Source of the DNA: Geofilum rhodophaeum
GTDB taxonomy: Bacteria > Bacteroidota > Bacteroidia > Bacteroidales > Marinilabiliaceae
Length of the DNA: 64,000 nt
Reading direction: 5' to 3'
Assembly: GCF_002210225.1 (NCBI RefSeq)
Contig: NZ_MWUJ01000007.1
Coordinates: forward strand, 120,873 to 184,872
Shown here: one piece after another, positions 52,852 through 61,245 of the stretch
Numbering within the stretch: position 1 is the first letter of the stretch
Layout: each line of letters starts with the position of its first letter
Position numbers and translations under genes: made by a program
The notes under the pieces: model-generated
What the model saw: the letters and a program-made list of their open reading frames with translations, nothing else
What the model was told of the DNA's origin: nothing
Databases searched by the model: none

Positions 52852-54045
52852 ATGGGTAAAGTTTTAGTTATTGGCGCCGGTGGCGTAGGGACTGTAGTGG
52901 TTCATAAAATGGCTGCATTGCCTGAAGTTTTTACCGAAATATTGCTGGCCAGTCGCACCAAAAGCAAGTGCGACGCCATTGCAAAACAAATAGGTGGCAA
53001 CCGGGTACAAACTGCGCAGGTAGATGCCGACAGTGTGCCAGAGTTGGTAGAACTGATCAACAGCTACCGGCCCGACCTGGTGGTAAATGTGGCTCTGCCC
53101 TATCAGGACCTGACCATTATGGATGCTTGTCTGGAAACAGGCGTTTCGTACCTCGACACGGCCAACTACGAGCCCAAGGAGGAAGCCAAATTTGAATACA
53201 AGTGGCAATGGGCCTATCAGGAGAAGTTTAAAGAGGCCGGACTGACTGCCATTTTAGGTTGTGGTTTTGACCCGGGCGTTACCAGTGTGTTTACGGCCCA
53301 TGCCGCCAAGCACCACTTTGACGAAATTCAGTACCTGGATATTGTTGATTGCAATGCGGGCGATCACGGAAAGGCTTTTGCCACTAATTTTAACCCGGAA
53401 ATCAACATCCGGGAGGTAACGCAGAAGGGCAAATACTGGGAAAACGGACAATGGGTGTATACCGAGCCGCATGAGATTCACAAGCCGTTGAATTATCCCG
53501 AAATTGGCCCTAAGGAATCTTACCTGATTTACCACGAGGAACTGGAGTCGCTGGTTAAAAACTTTCCTACCCTGAAGCGCGCCCGTTTTTGGATGACTTT
53601 TGGACAGGAATACCTGACGCACCTAAGGGTGATTCAGAACATTGGCATGGCGGGCATTGAGCCGGTGATGTACAATGGGGTGGAGATTGTACCCATTCAG
53701 TTTTTGAAGGCTGTACTGCCTAACCCTGGTGATTTGGGCGAGAACTATAAGGGCTGGACTTCCATCGGTTGCCGCATCAAGGGACTTAAAGACGGGAAGG
53801 AAAAGACTTACTACGTTTTCAACAACTGCAGCCACGAGGTGGCCTATAAGGAGACCGGTACGCAGGCGGTGAGCTACACTACTGGTGTGCCCTGTATGAT
53901 TGGTGCCATGATGTACCTGCAGGGGACCTGGAAGAAACCGGGCGTGTTCAACGTAGAGGAGTTTAATCCCGATCCTTTTATGGCCGAACTGAACAAACAT
54001 GGCTTGCCCTGGAACGAGTTGCACGATGTCGATCTGGAGCTGTAA
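52852..54045 (+). CDS. Carboxynorspermidine synthase-like (saccharopine dehydrogenase family)
   Basis: 397 residues. Rossmann start KVLVIGAGGVGTVVVHKMAAL, then LVVNVALPYQDLTIMDACLETGVSYLDTANYE, GCGFDPGVTSVFTAHA, DIVDCNAGDHGKAFATNFNPEINIREV. These sequences fit the carboxy(nor)spermidine dehydrogenase branch, which condenses aspartate semialdehyde with a diamine in spermidine or norspermidine synthesis, better than lysine-pathway saccharopine dehydrogenase. The partner decarboxylase gene is not in the window. Confidence 0.87.
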   Translation: MGKVLVIGAGGVGTVVVHKMAALPEVFTEILLASRTKSKCDAIAKQIGGNRVQTAQVDADSVPELVELINSYRPDLVVNVALPYQDLTIMDACLETGVSYLDTANYEPKEEAKFEYKWQWAYQEKFKEAGLTAILGCGFDPGVTSVFTAHAAKHHFDEIQYLDIVDCNAGDHGKAFATNFNPEINIREVTQKGKYWENGQWVYTEPHEIHKPLNYPEIGPKESYLIYHEELESLVKNFPTLKRARFWMTFGQEYLTHLRVIQNIGMAGIEPVMYNGVEIVPIQFLKAVLPNPGDLGENYKGWTSIGCRIKGLKDGKEKTYYVFNNCSHEVAYKETGTQAVSYTTGVPCMIGAMMYLQGTWKKPGVFNVEEFNPDPFMAELNKHGLPWNELHDVDLEL

Positions 54046-54135
54046 TTAAAGATTTGGTCCATACAGACGCGCAGTAAAAAGGCGGCCTGGTCAGCTCTTC
54101 AGCGCCTGTTTAAAAATGAAACGATTAGGAAATAA

Positions 54136-54174
54136 AAGCGGGAGCCTCGAAATTTCGAGGCTCCCGCTTCTTTA
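54136..54174. terminator. Palindromic terminator
   Basis: 34-base perfect palindrome (17-bp arms, 54136-54152 with 54153-54169) containing GGGAGCCTCGAAA, followed by CTTTAA. It separates the carboxynorspermidine synthase gene from the convergent GH43 gene. Confidence 0.75.
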
Positions 54175-54275
54175 ATCGTGTAGGAACGGCCCGCGACACT
54201 TGCTGAACTTCCTTATGCATCCTTTGCGTGTTAAATTGCTCAGCAACTGAGTGCTGATTGGAACACCCTTCTCAC

Positions 54276-55214
54276 TTAAAAGGAAAATAGGGGCCGACCG
54301 GCAGCATCAAATTTAACCTCCATAATACGAGCGTGCCGGTTGGGATCGTAAAGCGGATCGCCAACAATTTCTTCATAATCGCGTGCGTGATAAATGCACA
54401 AGGGCGTTTTGCCGTCTTCGGCCACAGTGAAGCTGTTGTGCCCGGGACCGAAAATCCTTTTTTCATAATCGGTCTGGAGTACGGGGTATCTCGACTTGCT
54501 CCAGGAATTGCGGTCCATCAAATCAGCGTTTTCATCGGCTTCCATCATACCCATGCAATAACAGGCACCGGTGGCACTGGCCGAAAAAGTGATGTAGATC
54601 TTACCTTGGTGCTTAATGACGGCAGGACCTTCGTTCACCCAAAAGCCTATCCGCTCCCAGTCGTAATCGGGGGTGGTGAGCATAAACTGAGCGGTTTTGA
54701 GCTTTATGGGCGATTCCATCTCAGCCAGGTACAGATTGGAGGCGGCAAATTGTCCGCCTGTTTTCTCGGCCCAACAGAAATAACGCTTGCCTTGATGCTC
54801 AAAAACGGTGGCATCAAGCGAGAAATCGATGAACGATTTCTCGTCCCCGTCGGCCGCCTGCATCTGCCCCAATTCCTTCCAGCCATCCTTCAGAGGATCC
54901 TGTCCCCGACATTCGAGCACGTAGGGTCTCAGCTTCCAAATGTCGTCGACCTCACTGGCGGCAAAATAAATGTACCATTTGCCGTCGAGGTAATGGAGCT
55001 CCGGGGCCCAGACGTGCTGACTCATGGGGCCCTTGTCGTGCTTGAACCACACATCGTGGGTTTCGGCTTTGGCCAGCCCCTCCAGGGTGCGCGACTTGCG
55101 CAATTCTATACGATCATAGGTGGGTACTGATCCGGTGAAATAATAGTAGCCGTCGCTGTGTCTGTACACAAAGGGGTCGGCCCTTTGTTCTACGAGTGCC
55201 TGCGTACTTCCCAT
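54276..55214 (-). CDS. Glycoside hydrolase family 43
   Basis: 312 residues, no signal peptide, so cytoplasmic. Five-bladed propeller with general base RADPFVYRHSDGYYYFTGS (Asp near 13), HVWAPELHYLDGKWYIYFAA, FSLDATVFEHQGKRYFCWAE (Asp) and FWVNEGPAVIKHQGKIYITFSAS (acid Glu), then FGPGHNSF. Acts on arabinosides or xylosides. It starts 4 bases after the GPH transporter gene stop, so imported oligosaccharides are probably cleaved inside. Confidence 0.92.
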   Translation of the reverse strand: MGSTQALVEQRADPFVYRHSDGYYYFTGSVPTYDRIELRKSRTLEGLAKAETHDVWFKHDKGPMSQHVWAPELHYLDGKWYIYFAASEVDDIWKLRPYVLECRGQDPLKDGWKELGQMQAADGDEKSFIDFSLDATVFEHQGKRYFCWAEKTGGQFAASNLYLAEMESPIKLKTAQFMLTTPDYDWERIGFWVNEGPAVIKHQGKIYITFSASATGACYCMGMMEADENADLMDRNSWSKSRYPVLQTDYEKRIFGPGHNSFTVAEDGKTPLCIYHARDYEEIVGDPLYDPNRHARIMEVKFDAAGRPLFSF

Positions 55215-55218
55215 GGTG

Positions 55219-56556
55219 CTAAATATTTAATTTTTGTTTGATCTCTTCGTAACGGTTGTCGGTTATCTTGTAGCGGAACATCATTCCTCCTACCAGGGCA
55301 TGAAAAGCGCCGGGTATTACTGTAAGCAGCAGAGCCAGTCCCACAAGGGTAAACTCACTCTGAACCACGGCATTGGGCACATAATCAAAAAATTCAAGCA
55401 AATAACCTACGGAGGCTCCGGCAATACCCATACCCAATTTCTGAGCAAAGGAAATACCGCCGTAAGCCAGTCCCGATACCCGCTTTCCTAATTTTGCATG
55501 ACCATAATCAACCGACTCGGCAATGGCCGACCAAAATACAGGGGCGTGCAGGTCTACCACAAAGGACAGTATAAAGTACAGGGGAAAGGCCCAAAGCAGA
55601 TTACCGGGTCCAACCAAAAACAGCATGGCGAGACTCAGCAGTCCCACGGCCAGCTGCGACCATTTATACAGCTTCACCTTACAGTAATGTTTGGTAATCA
55701 GATTGGAGATGGGCATGGCTAAAATAGCCGCTGCTACTCCTGTGGCCATAAAGGTCGATTGTATGGTTGCATCGCCGCCCAAATAGTATTTGGCGTAGTA
55801 AATGGCTACCGAATTACGGATAACATACCCTATGGTTCCGAAGAAAAATGCACCGAACAAAAGAGCCCATTGATCGTTCTTCAGCAACAGCACAAACTGC
55901 TCCCACAGGGGTTTCTTATCTACTTCATGTTCAATGCGCTCCCGTGTGGTGAAAAAGGTGAATAAAAATAAGAGGGTGCCGGCCAGGGCCATCAGGCCCA
56001 TGGCCAATTGGTAGCCCCTGCCCAAATCGTTATGCCCCAGCTTCTCGGCCAAAATAGGTACTACAATGGACACCATAAAGGCGGCAATCTTGGCAAAAAA
56101 GAGCCGGAAACCGTTGGCCGACAAGCGCTCTTGCGGATCGTTGGTGAGTACGCCTATTAGCGAGATGTAAGGTATGGTGACCGAGGTAAACATCAGGGTG
56201 ACCAAAATATAGGTGGCGTAGGCATAAATCATTTTCCCTGCATAATCGAACTGCGGGGTGGTAAAGGTCAGGAAGACCGAAATACCGAAAGGTACCGACA
56301 GAAACAGGAAGTAATGCCGATAACGTCCCCAACGGGTTTTAAACTTATCGGTAATGAGTCCCATCAGGGGATCGGTAATGGCATCGATGAAGCGAACCAA
56401 CAGGAACATGAGTGCCATGTCTTTGGGCTTAAGCCCAAAGATGTCGGTATAAAAGAAACTGATGATGAGAAACATCGCGGAGATGACCACATTTACTGCA
56501 GCATCTCCCGAGCCGTAGCCAATTTTTTCGAGTACACTTAATTTTTGAGGTTTCAT
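55219..56556 (-). CDS. GPH family sugar transporter
   Basis: 445 residues with about 12 membrane segments. GPH/MelB-like signatures: EKIGYGSGDAAVNVVISAMFLIISFFYTDIFGL, DAITDPLMGLITDKFKTRWGRYRHYFL and VNADL-like PVFWSAIAESVDYGHAKLGKRVSGLAYGGISFAQKLG. Takes up glycosides or pentosides with a cation. First gene of a two-gene operon with GH43. Its 5' side abuts an insertion-element remnant, so its native promoter may be lost or rebuilt. Confidence 0.93.
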   Translation of the reverse strand: MKPQKLSVLEKIGYGSGDAAVNVVISAMFLIISFFYTDIFGLKPKDMALMFLLVRFIDAITDPLMGLITDKFKTRWGRYRHYFLFLSVPFGISVFLTFTTPQFDYAGKMIYAYATYILVTLMFTSVTIPYISLIGVLTNDPQERLSANGFRLFFAKIAAFMVSIVVPILAEKLGHNDLGRGYQLAMGLMALAGTLLFLFTFFTTRERIEHEVDKKPLWEQFVLLLKNDQWALLFGAFFFGTIGYVIRNSVAIYYAKYYLGGDATIQSTFMATGVAAAILAMPISNLITKHYCKVKLYKWSQLAVGLLSLAMLFLVGPGNLLWAFPLYFILSFVVDLHAPVFWSAIAESVDYGHAKLGKRVSGLAYGGISFAQKLGMGIAGASVGYLLEFFDYVPNAVVQSEFTLVGLALLLTVIPGAFHALVGGMMFRYKITDNRYEEIKQKLNI

Positions 56557-56592
56557 AAGGGTCTATAAGTCGTTGTATTTACAAAAGCGACG

Positions 56593-56864
56593 CTAAGATA
56601 AAAGAATATTCTGTTTCTTCCACAGGAAGGGAAGTCGTAAGCAGCTTCCCCAACCGTTTCAGCCCCCCCAAAAAAGCCGAAGAGTGAGTCCATATCACCG
56701 GAATATCCAACGGCCTCAGAGCTCATTTTAAGGTTGACTGGATTTGATCTAACCAAATGTCCGCATTGCAAAGAGGGTCGTCTGATTGTCATTAGGACCT
56801 TGCCCAGGATACGGTCACCCGCAGGAAGTCTGCCCTCTATGCTTTTTGCGAAGTTGCAGTAACC
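56593..56864 (+). pseudogene. IS91-like transposase C-terminal remnant
   Basis: A plus-strand frame ends with LTGFDLTKCPHCKEGRLIVI...LPRIRSP, a zinc-knuckle tail like that at the C-terminus of IS91-family transposases. It is open from 56642, and the part just upstream continues in another frame across a run of seven C (about 56662-56668), so there is also a frameshift. The N-terminal part of the gene is missing; the GPH gene begins directly to the left. A longer minus-strand frame over the same bases was judged a shadow. Confidence 0.55.
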
Positions 56865-57146
56865 TACAAAATAACCCTTGGAAAACTTCATTGACTTGAG
56901 GTTCGGCATCGTATTGCCTTAACGGTAGGTTTTCAGCCAAAAAGGAACAGGTGTTCAGGTTTTGAGCCACTACGACCAGCCATTACTTAAGTTCAAATGC
57001 GTAAAACGGGAAGACGCTACCACGGGTGGCCTTGCCAAAAACATCAAAAACCGACAACAAGTCCATAAAAAGAGGCTGCAGACCTAGCGTGATGTAGTTC
57101 AACCGAGAATAATCGCTGGGTTCCCGAAAATCGGGACATGCAGTTC
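56865..57146 (+). mobile_element. Candidate right end of IS91-like element
   Basis: About 280 bases after the transposase stop, with no gene. It ends with a hairpin CCCGA-AAA-TCGGG (57123-57135) a few bases before GTTC (57143-57146), the arrangement expected at the origin end of IS91-type elements, which insert beside GTTC/GAAC. Confidence 0.45.
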
Positions 57147-57182
57147 CGACCGCTCATATTCTTATATATTAGTGGCTGGGTT
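57143..57182 (-). other. Partial or degenerate attC site at the left end of the array
   Basis: On the minus strand, directly after the stop of the 57183 gene, comes CCACTAATATATAAGAATATGAG. The first bases resemble the outer box of the other attC sites (CCACTAACA...) with one change, but the second half is replaced by, or runs into, the IS91-like end. An alternative reading places the other core site at GTTGAAC near 57098-57104. Confidence 0.45.
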
Positions 57183-58196
57183 TTATCTCAATTTAGTTTT
57201 ATAATTATTGTCTTTGTCCTTATATATCAAAATCAGTTTGTTGTCATTGCACTTTACTATATCAATAATCCTTTTGGGTGAAAATAATCCATACCTAATT
57301 CTCCATTTTCCAAGATTGCGGTTTTTCCACCCATTGTAAAGAGAAGGAGTCTTCCAGAAATATGATGGCCAAATTCGGAATCGTCCAAGTCCTTTCTCGT
57401 AACAGCCCATATAAACTTTATTGCGTACAATCGCAATATCTGTCCAGTCTAAATAAGCCCACTTTTGAAGTTTTCTGCTCGAAATTGAAAACCCATCCTC
57501 AAAATCACTTAATCTCAATATTGTAATATGTTCCGAATTTGCACGCGGATATCCACCTGCTGTCCCTGATAACAAAACAATATATTTATCATTTATAACT
57601 GCTCTTTCAATCGATTCGTATGTTCCATTTGGCTCAAGCTCAATTATTTTTGGATTTTCAAGTTTTGGTAAATCAGTCCTTTTGTATTCCAGTAAATATT
57701 TTGGCATTATTATATTATCAACTGCGATAATCTTATTTTCTGTGATTACAACATCATCAATCGCCTTTCCTGGAAACATTATACCCACTGGAAGTTTCAA
57801 ATCAGTCCATTCACTAGTTTTTAAGTGATAAACATAAAATGGCGATACCGAATTCCAATCACCTCCTAACAGCAAACAATTATCTACGAATTTTAGTGAT
57901 TTGATTTTTAATCCATTTGGAACGTTTATTTGTAAAACAATTCTCAAAGAATCTAATGATACATTATAAAACCTAATTTTTGTGGAGTCAGAGTTGATAG
58001 ACAACAATTTATCAGAATCATAAAATTCATAAAGGTTGCTAATGGGTAAATCAGTCCTGTAAAGTTGAATTAGTTTGTTGTTTTCTCGCTGATAAATATA
58101 ATTATCTTGATTCTCAGGGAGTAAATAATAATCCTTCTGGGCGATAACAGAAAAATTAATTATCAATAGTAATATGTTTATTAGTAGTACTCTCAT
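57183..58196 (-). CDS. Cassette gene: secreted protein of unknown function
   Basis: 337 residues with a signal peptide (LLLIINFSVIAQ). The mature protein is made of repeated short strands (DYYLLPENQDNYIY, DKLLSINSDSTKIRFYNV, NKVYMGCYEKGLGRFRIW) and is probably a beta-propeller. Very AT-rich compared with the first 56 kb. The ATG is about 14 bases after the core site of the preceding attC, which is the usual position of cassette genes. Confidence 0.7.
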   Translation of the reverse strand: MRVLLINILLLIINFSVIAQKDYYLLPENQDNYIYQRENNKLIQLYRTDLPISNLYEFYDSDKLLSINSDSTKIRFYNVSLDSLRIVLQINVPNGLKIKSLKFVDNCLLLGGDWNSVSPFYVYHLKTSEWTDLKLPVGIMFPGKAIDDVVITENKIIAVDNIIMPKYLLEYKRTDLPKLENPKIIELEPNGTYESIERAVINDKYIVLLSGTAGGYPRANSEHITILRLSDFEDGFSISSRKLQKWAYLDWTDIAIVRNKVYMGCYEKGLGRFRIWPSYFWKTPSLYNGWKNRNLGKWRIRYGLFSPKRIIDIVKCNDNKLILIYKDKDNNYKTKLR

Positions 58197-58204
58197 AACC
58201 TTGC

Positions 58205-58338
58205 AGCTAACGTATAGCGATATGGTGCGTGGCTAATCTACTTGGTATATACTTTCTGGCCGTTAAGAATGTTCTTAAGTGGACGAAACTTGCTTTAAAT
58301 ATGATATTTAGCCATGCACTATAATGCGTGTTAGTGGC
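58205..58338 (-). repeat. attC site 1
   Basis: About 134 bp, imperfect palindrome. On the minus strand: outer box ACTAACA, arm GCATTATAGTGCATGGCTAA, a long loop region, arm TTAGCCACGCACCATATCGC, inner box CGTTAG. Lies between the PIN toxin gene and the next cassette gene. Confidence 0.78.
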
Positions 58339-58756
58339 TGGCAATTAATACCTTTAAATAATTTTCCGGAGTCATGACTCCTAATGCGCTGTTTTTAAAA
58401 TCTTTAGTATTCCGGGTGACTATCACATCTATGTCTCCAATCATTTCTGCGGAGAAGTTCTGTAAAGCATCTTCAAAGTCTTTAAAAGGTGAGTTTAGGG
58501 CTCGCAAAATTGCTTCTTTATCGGTAGTCAACACTTCAGTAATGGATATTAATTGATTTAATTTATCAACCACTTTTTCGTACTTAGCATTCTGTCTCAA
58601 CAAATAGTAAACATTACTTATAATCACTGAAGTAATATGGCCCGTAATAGCTTTAGATTCGCAAAGGGCTAATACTTTAGCTGCATTGTCTGAAAATGGT
58701 TTTCTGTCGAAAAAGAAATCCAGAATAACGTCGGTGTCAATCAATATTCTTTTCAT
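58331..58756 (-). CDS. PIN-domain toxin (VapC-like)
   Basis: 141 residues. PIN signature RILIDTDVILDFFFDRKPF (first acidic residues), a central Glu/Asp region and DVIVTRNTKDFKNS (final acidic residues). PIN toxins are metal-dependent RNases. The upstream gene, an antitoxin, ends 3 bases before this start. The stop lies inside the attC outer box. Confidence 0.87.
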   Translation of the reverse strand: MKRILIDTDVILDFFFDRKPFSDNAAKVLALCESKAITGHITSVIISNVYYLLRQNAKYEKVVDKLNQLISITEVLTTDKEAILRALNSPFKDFEDALQNFSAEMIGDIDVIVTRNTKDFKNSALGVMTPENYLKVLIASH

Positions 58757-58758
58757 TC

Positions 58759-59007
58759 TTACAGGTGTTTTTCTGCAAGTCTCTTTGAGAGCTCCGTTTT
58801 ATAATCAAAGTTTATAGGTTCTTTAAATGACCCCTTTAGAGATTTCACAATGGGCGTCAATTCAACCTCCTTGGCTTGCTCTTCTTTCGTTATAATTTTC
58901 AGATAATTCTCAATTATATCAGAAAGACTTCTGCCTTTTCCTGATGCGTACTTCTTTGCTTTCTCAATTATAGATTGCTCTATTGTAAGTGTCAGTTTAG
59001 TATTCAT
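58759..59007 (-). CDS. Antitoxin of the PIN toxin
   Basis: 82 residues from ATG 59007 (MNTKLTLTIEQSIIEKAKKYA); five more codons exist upstream. The N-terminal strand-helix-helix (TLTIEQSIIEKAKKYASGKGRSLSDIIENYL) is a ribbon-helix-helix DNA-binding domain of the DUF6364 type; the C-terminus should bind the toxin. A GGAG ribosome site lies before the ATG. Confidence 0.82.
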   Translation of the reverse strand: MNTKLTLTIEQSIIEKAKKYASGKGRSLSDIIENYLKIITKEEQAKEVELTPIVKSLKGSFKEPINFDYKTELSKRLAEKHL

Positions 59008-59030
59008 TTTACACTCCTCCAATTTAAAAA

Positions 59031-59095
59031 TTTTATACGTGTAAAATTAATTCAAATTCATAGCACGTGCAAATAAAATATGAATTGCACGTGGC
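59031..59095. promoter_or_regulatory. Candidate operators of the PIN toxin-antitoxin pair
   Basis: Two palindromes upstream of the antitoxin gene: TTTTATACGTGTAAAA (59031-59046) and CACGTGCAA (59066-59074) with TTGCACGTG (59087-59095). Such inverted repeats are typical binding sites of autoregulating antitoxins. Confidence 0.5.
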
Positions 59096-59116
59096 AGGTT
59101 TTTTGTTTTGCTTGCC

Positions 59117-59255
59117 ACTAACGCCCGGCTGTATGCGGTCGGCCTGGCATTTCTGCCAGTTACGAAATTTTCAGGCCAAACGCGACTTATTGGGGAGAAC
59201 GAGACCCACTATATGCTATGGAGCCCCGGCTGGCGTATACAGCTTTGTTATGTGG
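59117..59255 (-). repeat. attC site 2
   Basis: About 139 bp. On the minus strand: outer box CATAACA, arm AGCTGTATACG, arm CGCATACAGC, inner box GGCGTTAG. It is closely similar to attC site 5 (63133-63272) and to the start of site 6 at the right edge. Confidence 0.85.
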
Positions 59256-59257
59256 GG

Positions 59258-59563
59258 TTAATATTTTCCTTTTAATCTATTCTTTAGGTCCATTTGCTCG
59301 TGGAGTATTCTTATAATTTCAATTTGACCTTCTGCTTTCTTTTGATAGAAAATAATATGTCGCCCCGACTTTATTCCCAACAAAAACTCTGTTATATTGG
59401 AATAGTCTTTCCCCAAATCGGGCTTTTTAGCAGCCTCTTCGCAAGAATCAATAAGCATTTCATAGTAGATGTCTGCTTGACTTTCAGACCATTCAATTAC
59501 AGTGTAATTCCAAATATTGGTCAGGTCTTCAACCGCTTTATTTGTGAATTTACATCTACCCAT
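59258..59563 (-). CDS. ParE/RelE-type toxin
   Basis: 101 residues. RelE/ParE fold: FTNKAVEDLTNIWNYTVIEWSESQADIYYEMLI, then GIKSGRHIIFYQKKAEGQIEIIRILHEQMD. Overlaps the antitoxin gene by 8 bases. ParE poisons gyrase, RelE cleaves mRNA; the IEIIRILHEQMD end is more ParE-like. Confidence 0.9.
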   Translation of the reverse strand: MGRCKFTNKAVEDLTNIWNYTVIEWSESQADIYYEMLIDSCEEAAKKPDLGKDYSNITEFLLGIKSGRHIIFYQKKAEGQIEIIRILHEQMDLKNRLKGKY

Positions 59564-59807
59564 TTAGATTTTTCTGTGCTTTTAGATTTTGCAAATGTGT
59601 CTGTGGATTAAAATCAGAGGCGACTCCACTATCAAGTCCTTCTTTAATAGCTTCTTTAAGCACAATTATTCTATTCTCCTCTTCCTCCAAAAGTCTTAAT
59701 CCTGCTCTAACAACTTCACTTGCATTCTTGAACCTTCCGGCAGAGATTCTACTTTGAATAAAACTGTCAAAATAGCTTCCTAACGATATTGAAGTGTTTC
59801 TATTCAT
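59556..59807 (-). CDS. ParD-type antitoxin
   Basis: 83 residues. N-terminal ribbon-helix-helix (TSISLGSYFDSFIQSRISAGRFKNASEVVRAGLRLLEEEENR) followed by the toxin-binding tail. Upstream of it lie a strong promoter and an overlapping palindrome. Confidence 0.9.
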   Translation of the reverse strand: MNRNTSISLGSYFDSFIQSRISAGRFKNASEVVRAGLRLLEEEENRIIVLKEAIKEGLDSGVASDFNPQTHLQNLKAQKNLNG

Positions 59808-59826
59808 AATCTAGAAATTTTTTCTT

Positions 59827-59859
59827 CAAATATACCAATTTTTGGTATATCTGTCAAAA
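59827..59859 (-). promoter_or_regulatory. Promoter and operator of the ParDE cassette
   Basis: On the minus strand TTTTG (59855-59859) and TATATTTG (59827-59834) are 20 bases apart, a full Bacteroidota -33/-7 pair. A 9-bp inverted repeat ATATACCAA/TTGGTATAT (59830-59838 with 59842-59850) overlaps the -7 box and would be the antitoxin binding site. The cassette therefore carries its own promoter. Confidence 0.75.
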
Positions 59860-59876
59860 CTGTTTTTTCGTATAAT

Positions 59877-59896
59877 CCCACATAACGGTCACGTAG
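59877..59896 (-). other. attC half-site at the 3' end of the intron
   Basis: On the minus strand TACGTGACCGTTATGTGG follows the intron 3' end; GTTATG matches the inner box of the other attC sites. The matching outer half was not found. Confidence 0.5.
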
Positions 59897-59935
59897 TCGA
59901 GTAGGCAAAGGGAACTTCCCCCTAAGCCTCTCACA

Positions 59936-59969
59936 GAACCGGACTTGAACCTCTCAGCTCATCCGGCTC
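59936..59969 (-). ncRNA. Group II intron domain V
   Basis: Exactly 34 bases with paired ends GAGCCGG/CCGGTTC and the catalytic AGC near its 5' end; sits 26 bases after the maturase stop. Confidence 0.8.
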
Positions 59970-59994
59970 TTGTTATACAAATCGATGCACTTCA

Positions 59995-61245
59995 TTACGA
60001 AAATCCCAGCCTCCATTGGTAGAACAGTGTCGGATATTGCTCTTTCACTCTTTCCAACCATGCATAAGTGCCGTTGATAGTCGTTTTGTAGCGCTTGTAC
60101 CGTTTCCGTGCCCACATCACAAGCCTCCGCCGTAGTAGCTGAAAGATTGGGTTCATTTCCCATATTCTGAACTTTCCATAGTAGTTGATCCAACCCCGGA
60201 TATAAGGCTCCAGAAATTGCGCCACTCCTACTATGCTGTTATGTCTCAGGGTCTCAATCTTCAACTCTCTCATCTTCTCTGCTATGCGTTTCTTTGAACT
60301 CGTGCTGATGGCGCAGTCATAGCCAAGGAAAAGTTCCCTGGTCTTCTTTGACCTTGCAGTGCGAGGTTGGAATGAATAGCTCAGAAAATCGAACTTCACG
60401 TTCTCAAACGCTCCCTGTCGCCTGTAGTCTCTACAGTAAACAAGCTTCGTCTTTTCCGGGTGCAGTTCCAACCCACATTGCTTCATCCGTTTGTTCAAAT
60501 TACGCATTACGTAATCAGCTTGTGATTTACTCTTGCAGTGCAGTATTGCGTCATCGGCGTATCGTACATAACTGACTCTAGGGTGGGTTTGCTCCAGCCA
60601 TTTATCCATGGCATAATGTAAGAACAGATTTGCTAATAACGGACTAATTACACCTCCTTGTGACGTTCCTTTTCCTTGCTTCATTACCAGTTCCCCGGTT
60701 TTAGTTTGCACGGGTGTTTGAAGCCACCTTTCGATGTATATTAGGCACCACCTTTCGCTTACATGTTTCTTTAATGCCAACATCAACTTCGCATGGTCTA
60801 TGTTGTCAAAGAATCCTTTGATATCAAGGTCAATTACCCAGTCCGAAATTCTGACATTCTTCCGTACCTCGGCCAATGCCTGATGAGCATTCTTTCCGGG
60901 GCGGTAACCATAAGAATGGGGACTGAAAAGTTTCTCAAACCTCTCTTCCAAATAATCTTTCACGACCATTTGTGCCACGCGATCGCTGATAGTAGGAACA
61001 CCAAGTTTGCGAACTTTGCCGTCTTTCTTGGGTATTTCCACTTCTTTTAACGGCGGCGGGAAATAACTCCCTGACGCCATCCGGTTCCACAGTTTGTACA
61101 GGTGACCAGACCGGTTGGCATTGTATTCTTCCATACTAATTTGGTCAATTCCTGCACTCCCTGCTTTGGAGCGCACTTTCTTATAAGCAAGCCATACTTG
61201 GTCCTTACTTACTGGTACCGATTTTGTCTCATTCCATAAAGTCAT
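59995..61245 (-). CDS. Group II intron reverse transcriptase/maturase
   Basis: 416 residues. Reverse transcriptase motifs: GVPTISDRVAQMVVKDYLEERFE, HSYGYRPGKNAHQAL, VIDLDIKGFFDNIDH, GTSQGGVISPLLANLFLHYAMD, the active site YVRYADDA near residue 228, and LGYDCAIS; maturase domain X follows (RGWINYYGKF). No HNH endonuclease domain at the C-terminus. Same strand as the cassette genes. Confidence 0.95.
   Translation of the reverse strand: MTLWNETKSVPVSKDQVWLAYKKVRSKAGSAGIDQISMEEYNANRSGHLYKLWNRMASGSYFPPPLKEVEIPKKDGKVRKLGVPTISDRVAQMVVKDYLEERFEKLFSPHSYGYRPGKNAHQALAEVRKNVRISDWVIDLDIKGFFDNIDHAKLMLALKKHVSERWCLIYIERWLQTPVQTKTGELVMKQGKGTSQGGVISPLLANLFLHYAMDKWLEQTHPRVSYVRYADDAILHCKSKSQADYVMRNLNKRMKQCGLELHPEKTKLVYCRDYRRQGAFENVKFDFLSYSFQPRTARSKKTRELFLGYDCAISTSSKKRIAEKMRELKIETLRHNSIVGVAQFLEPYIRGWINYYGKFRIWEMNPIFQLLRRRLVMWARKRYKRYKTTINGTYAWLERVKEQYPTLFYQWRLGFS

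Noticed and set aside
56553..56909. 118-codon minus-strand frame upstream of the GPH gene
   Set aside because: The plus strand over the same bases gives a zinc-knuckle transposase tail, a better explanation.
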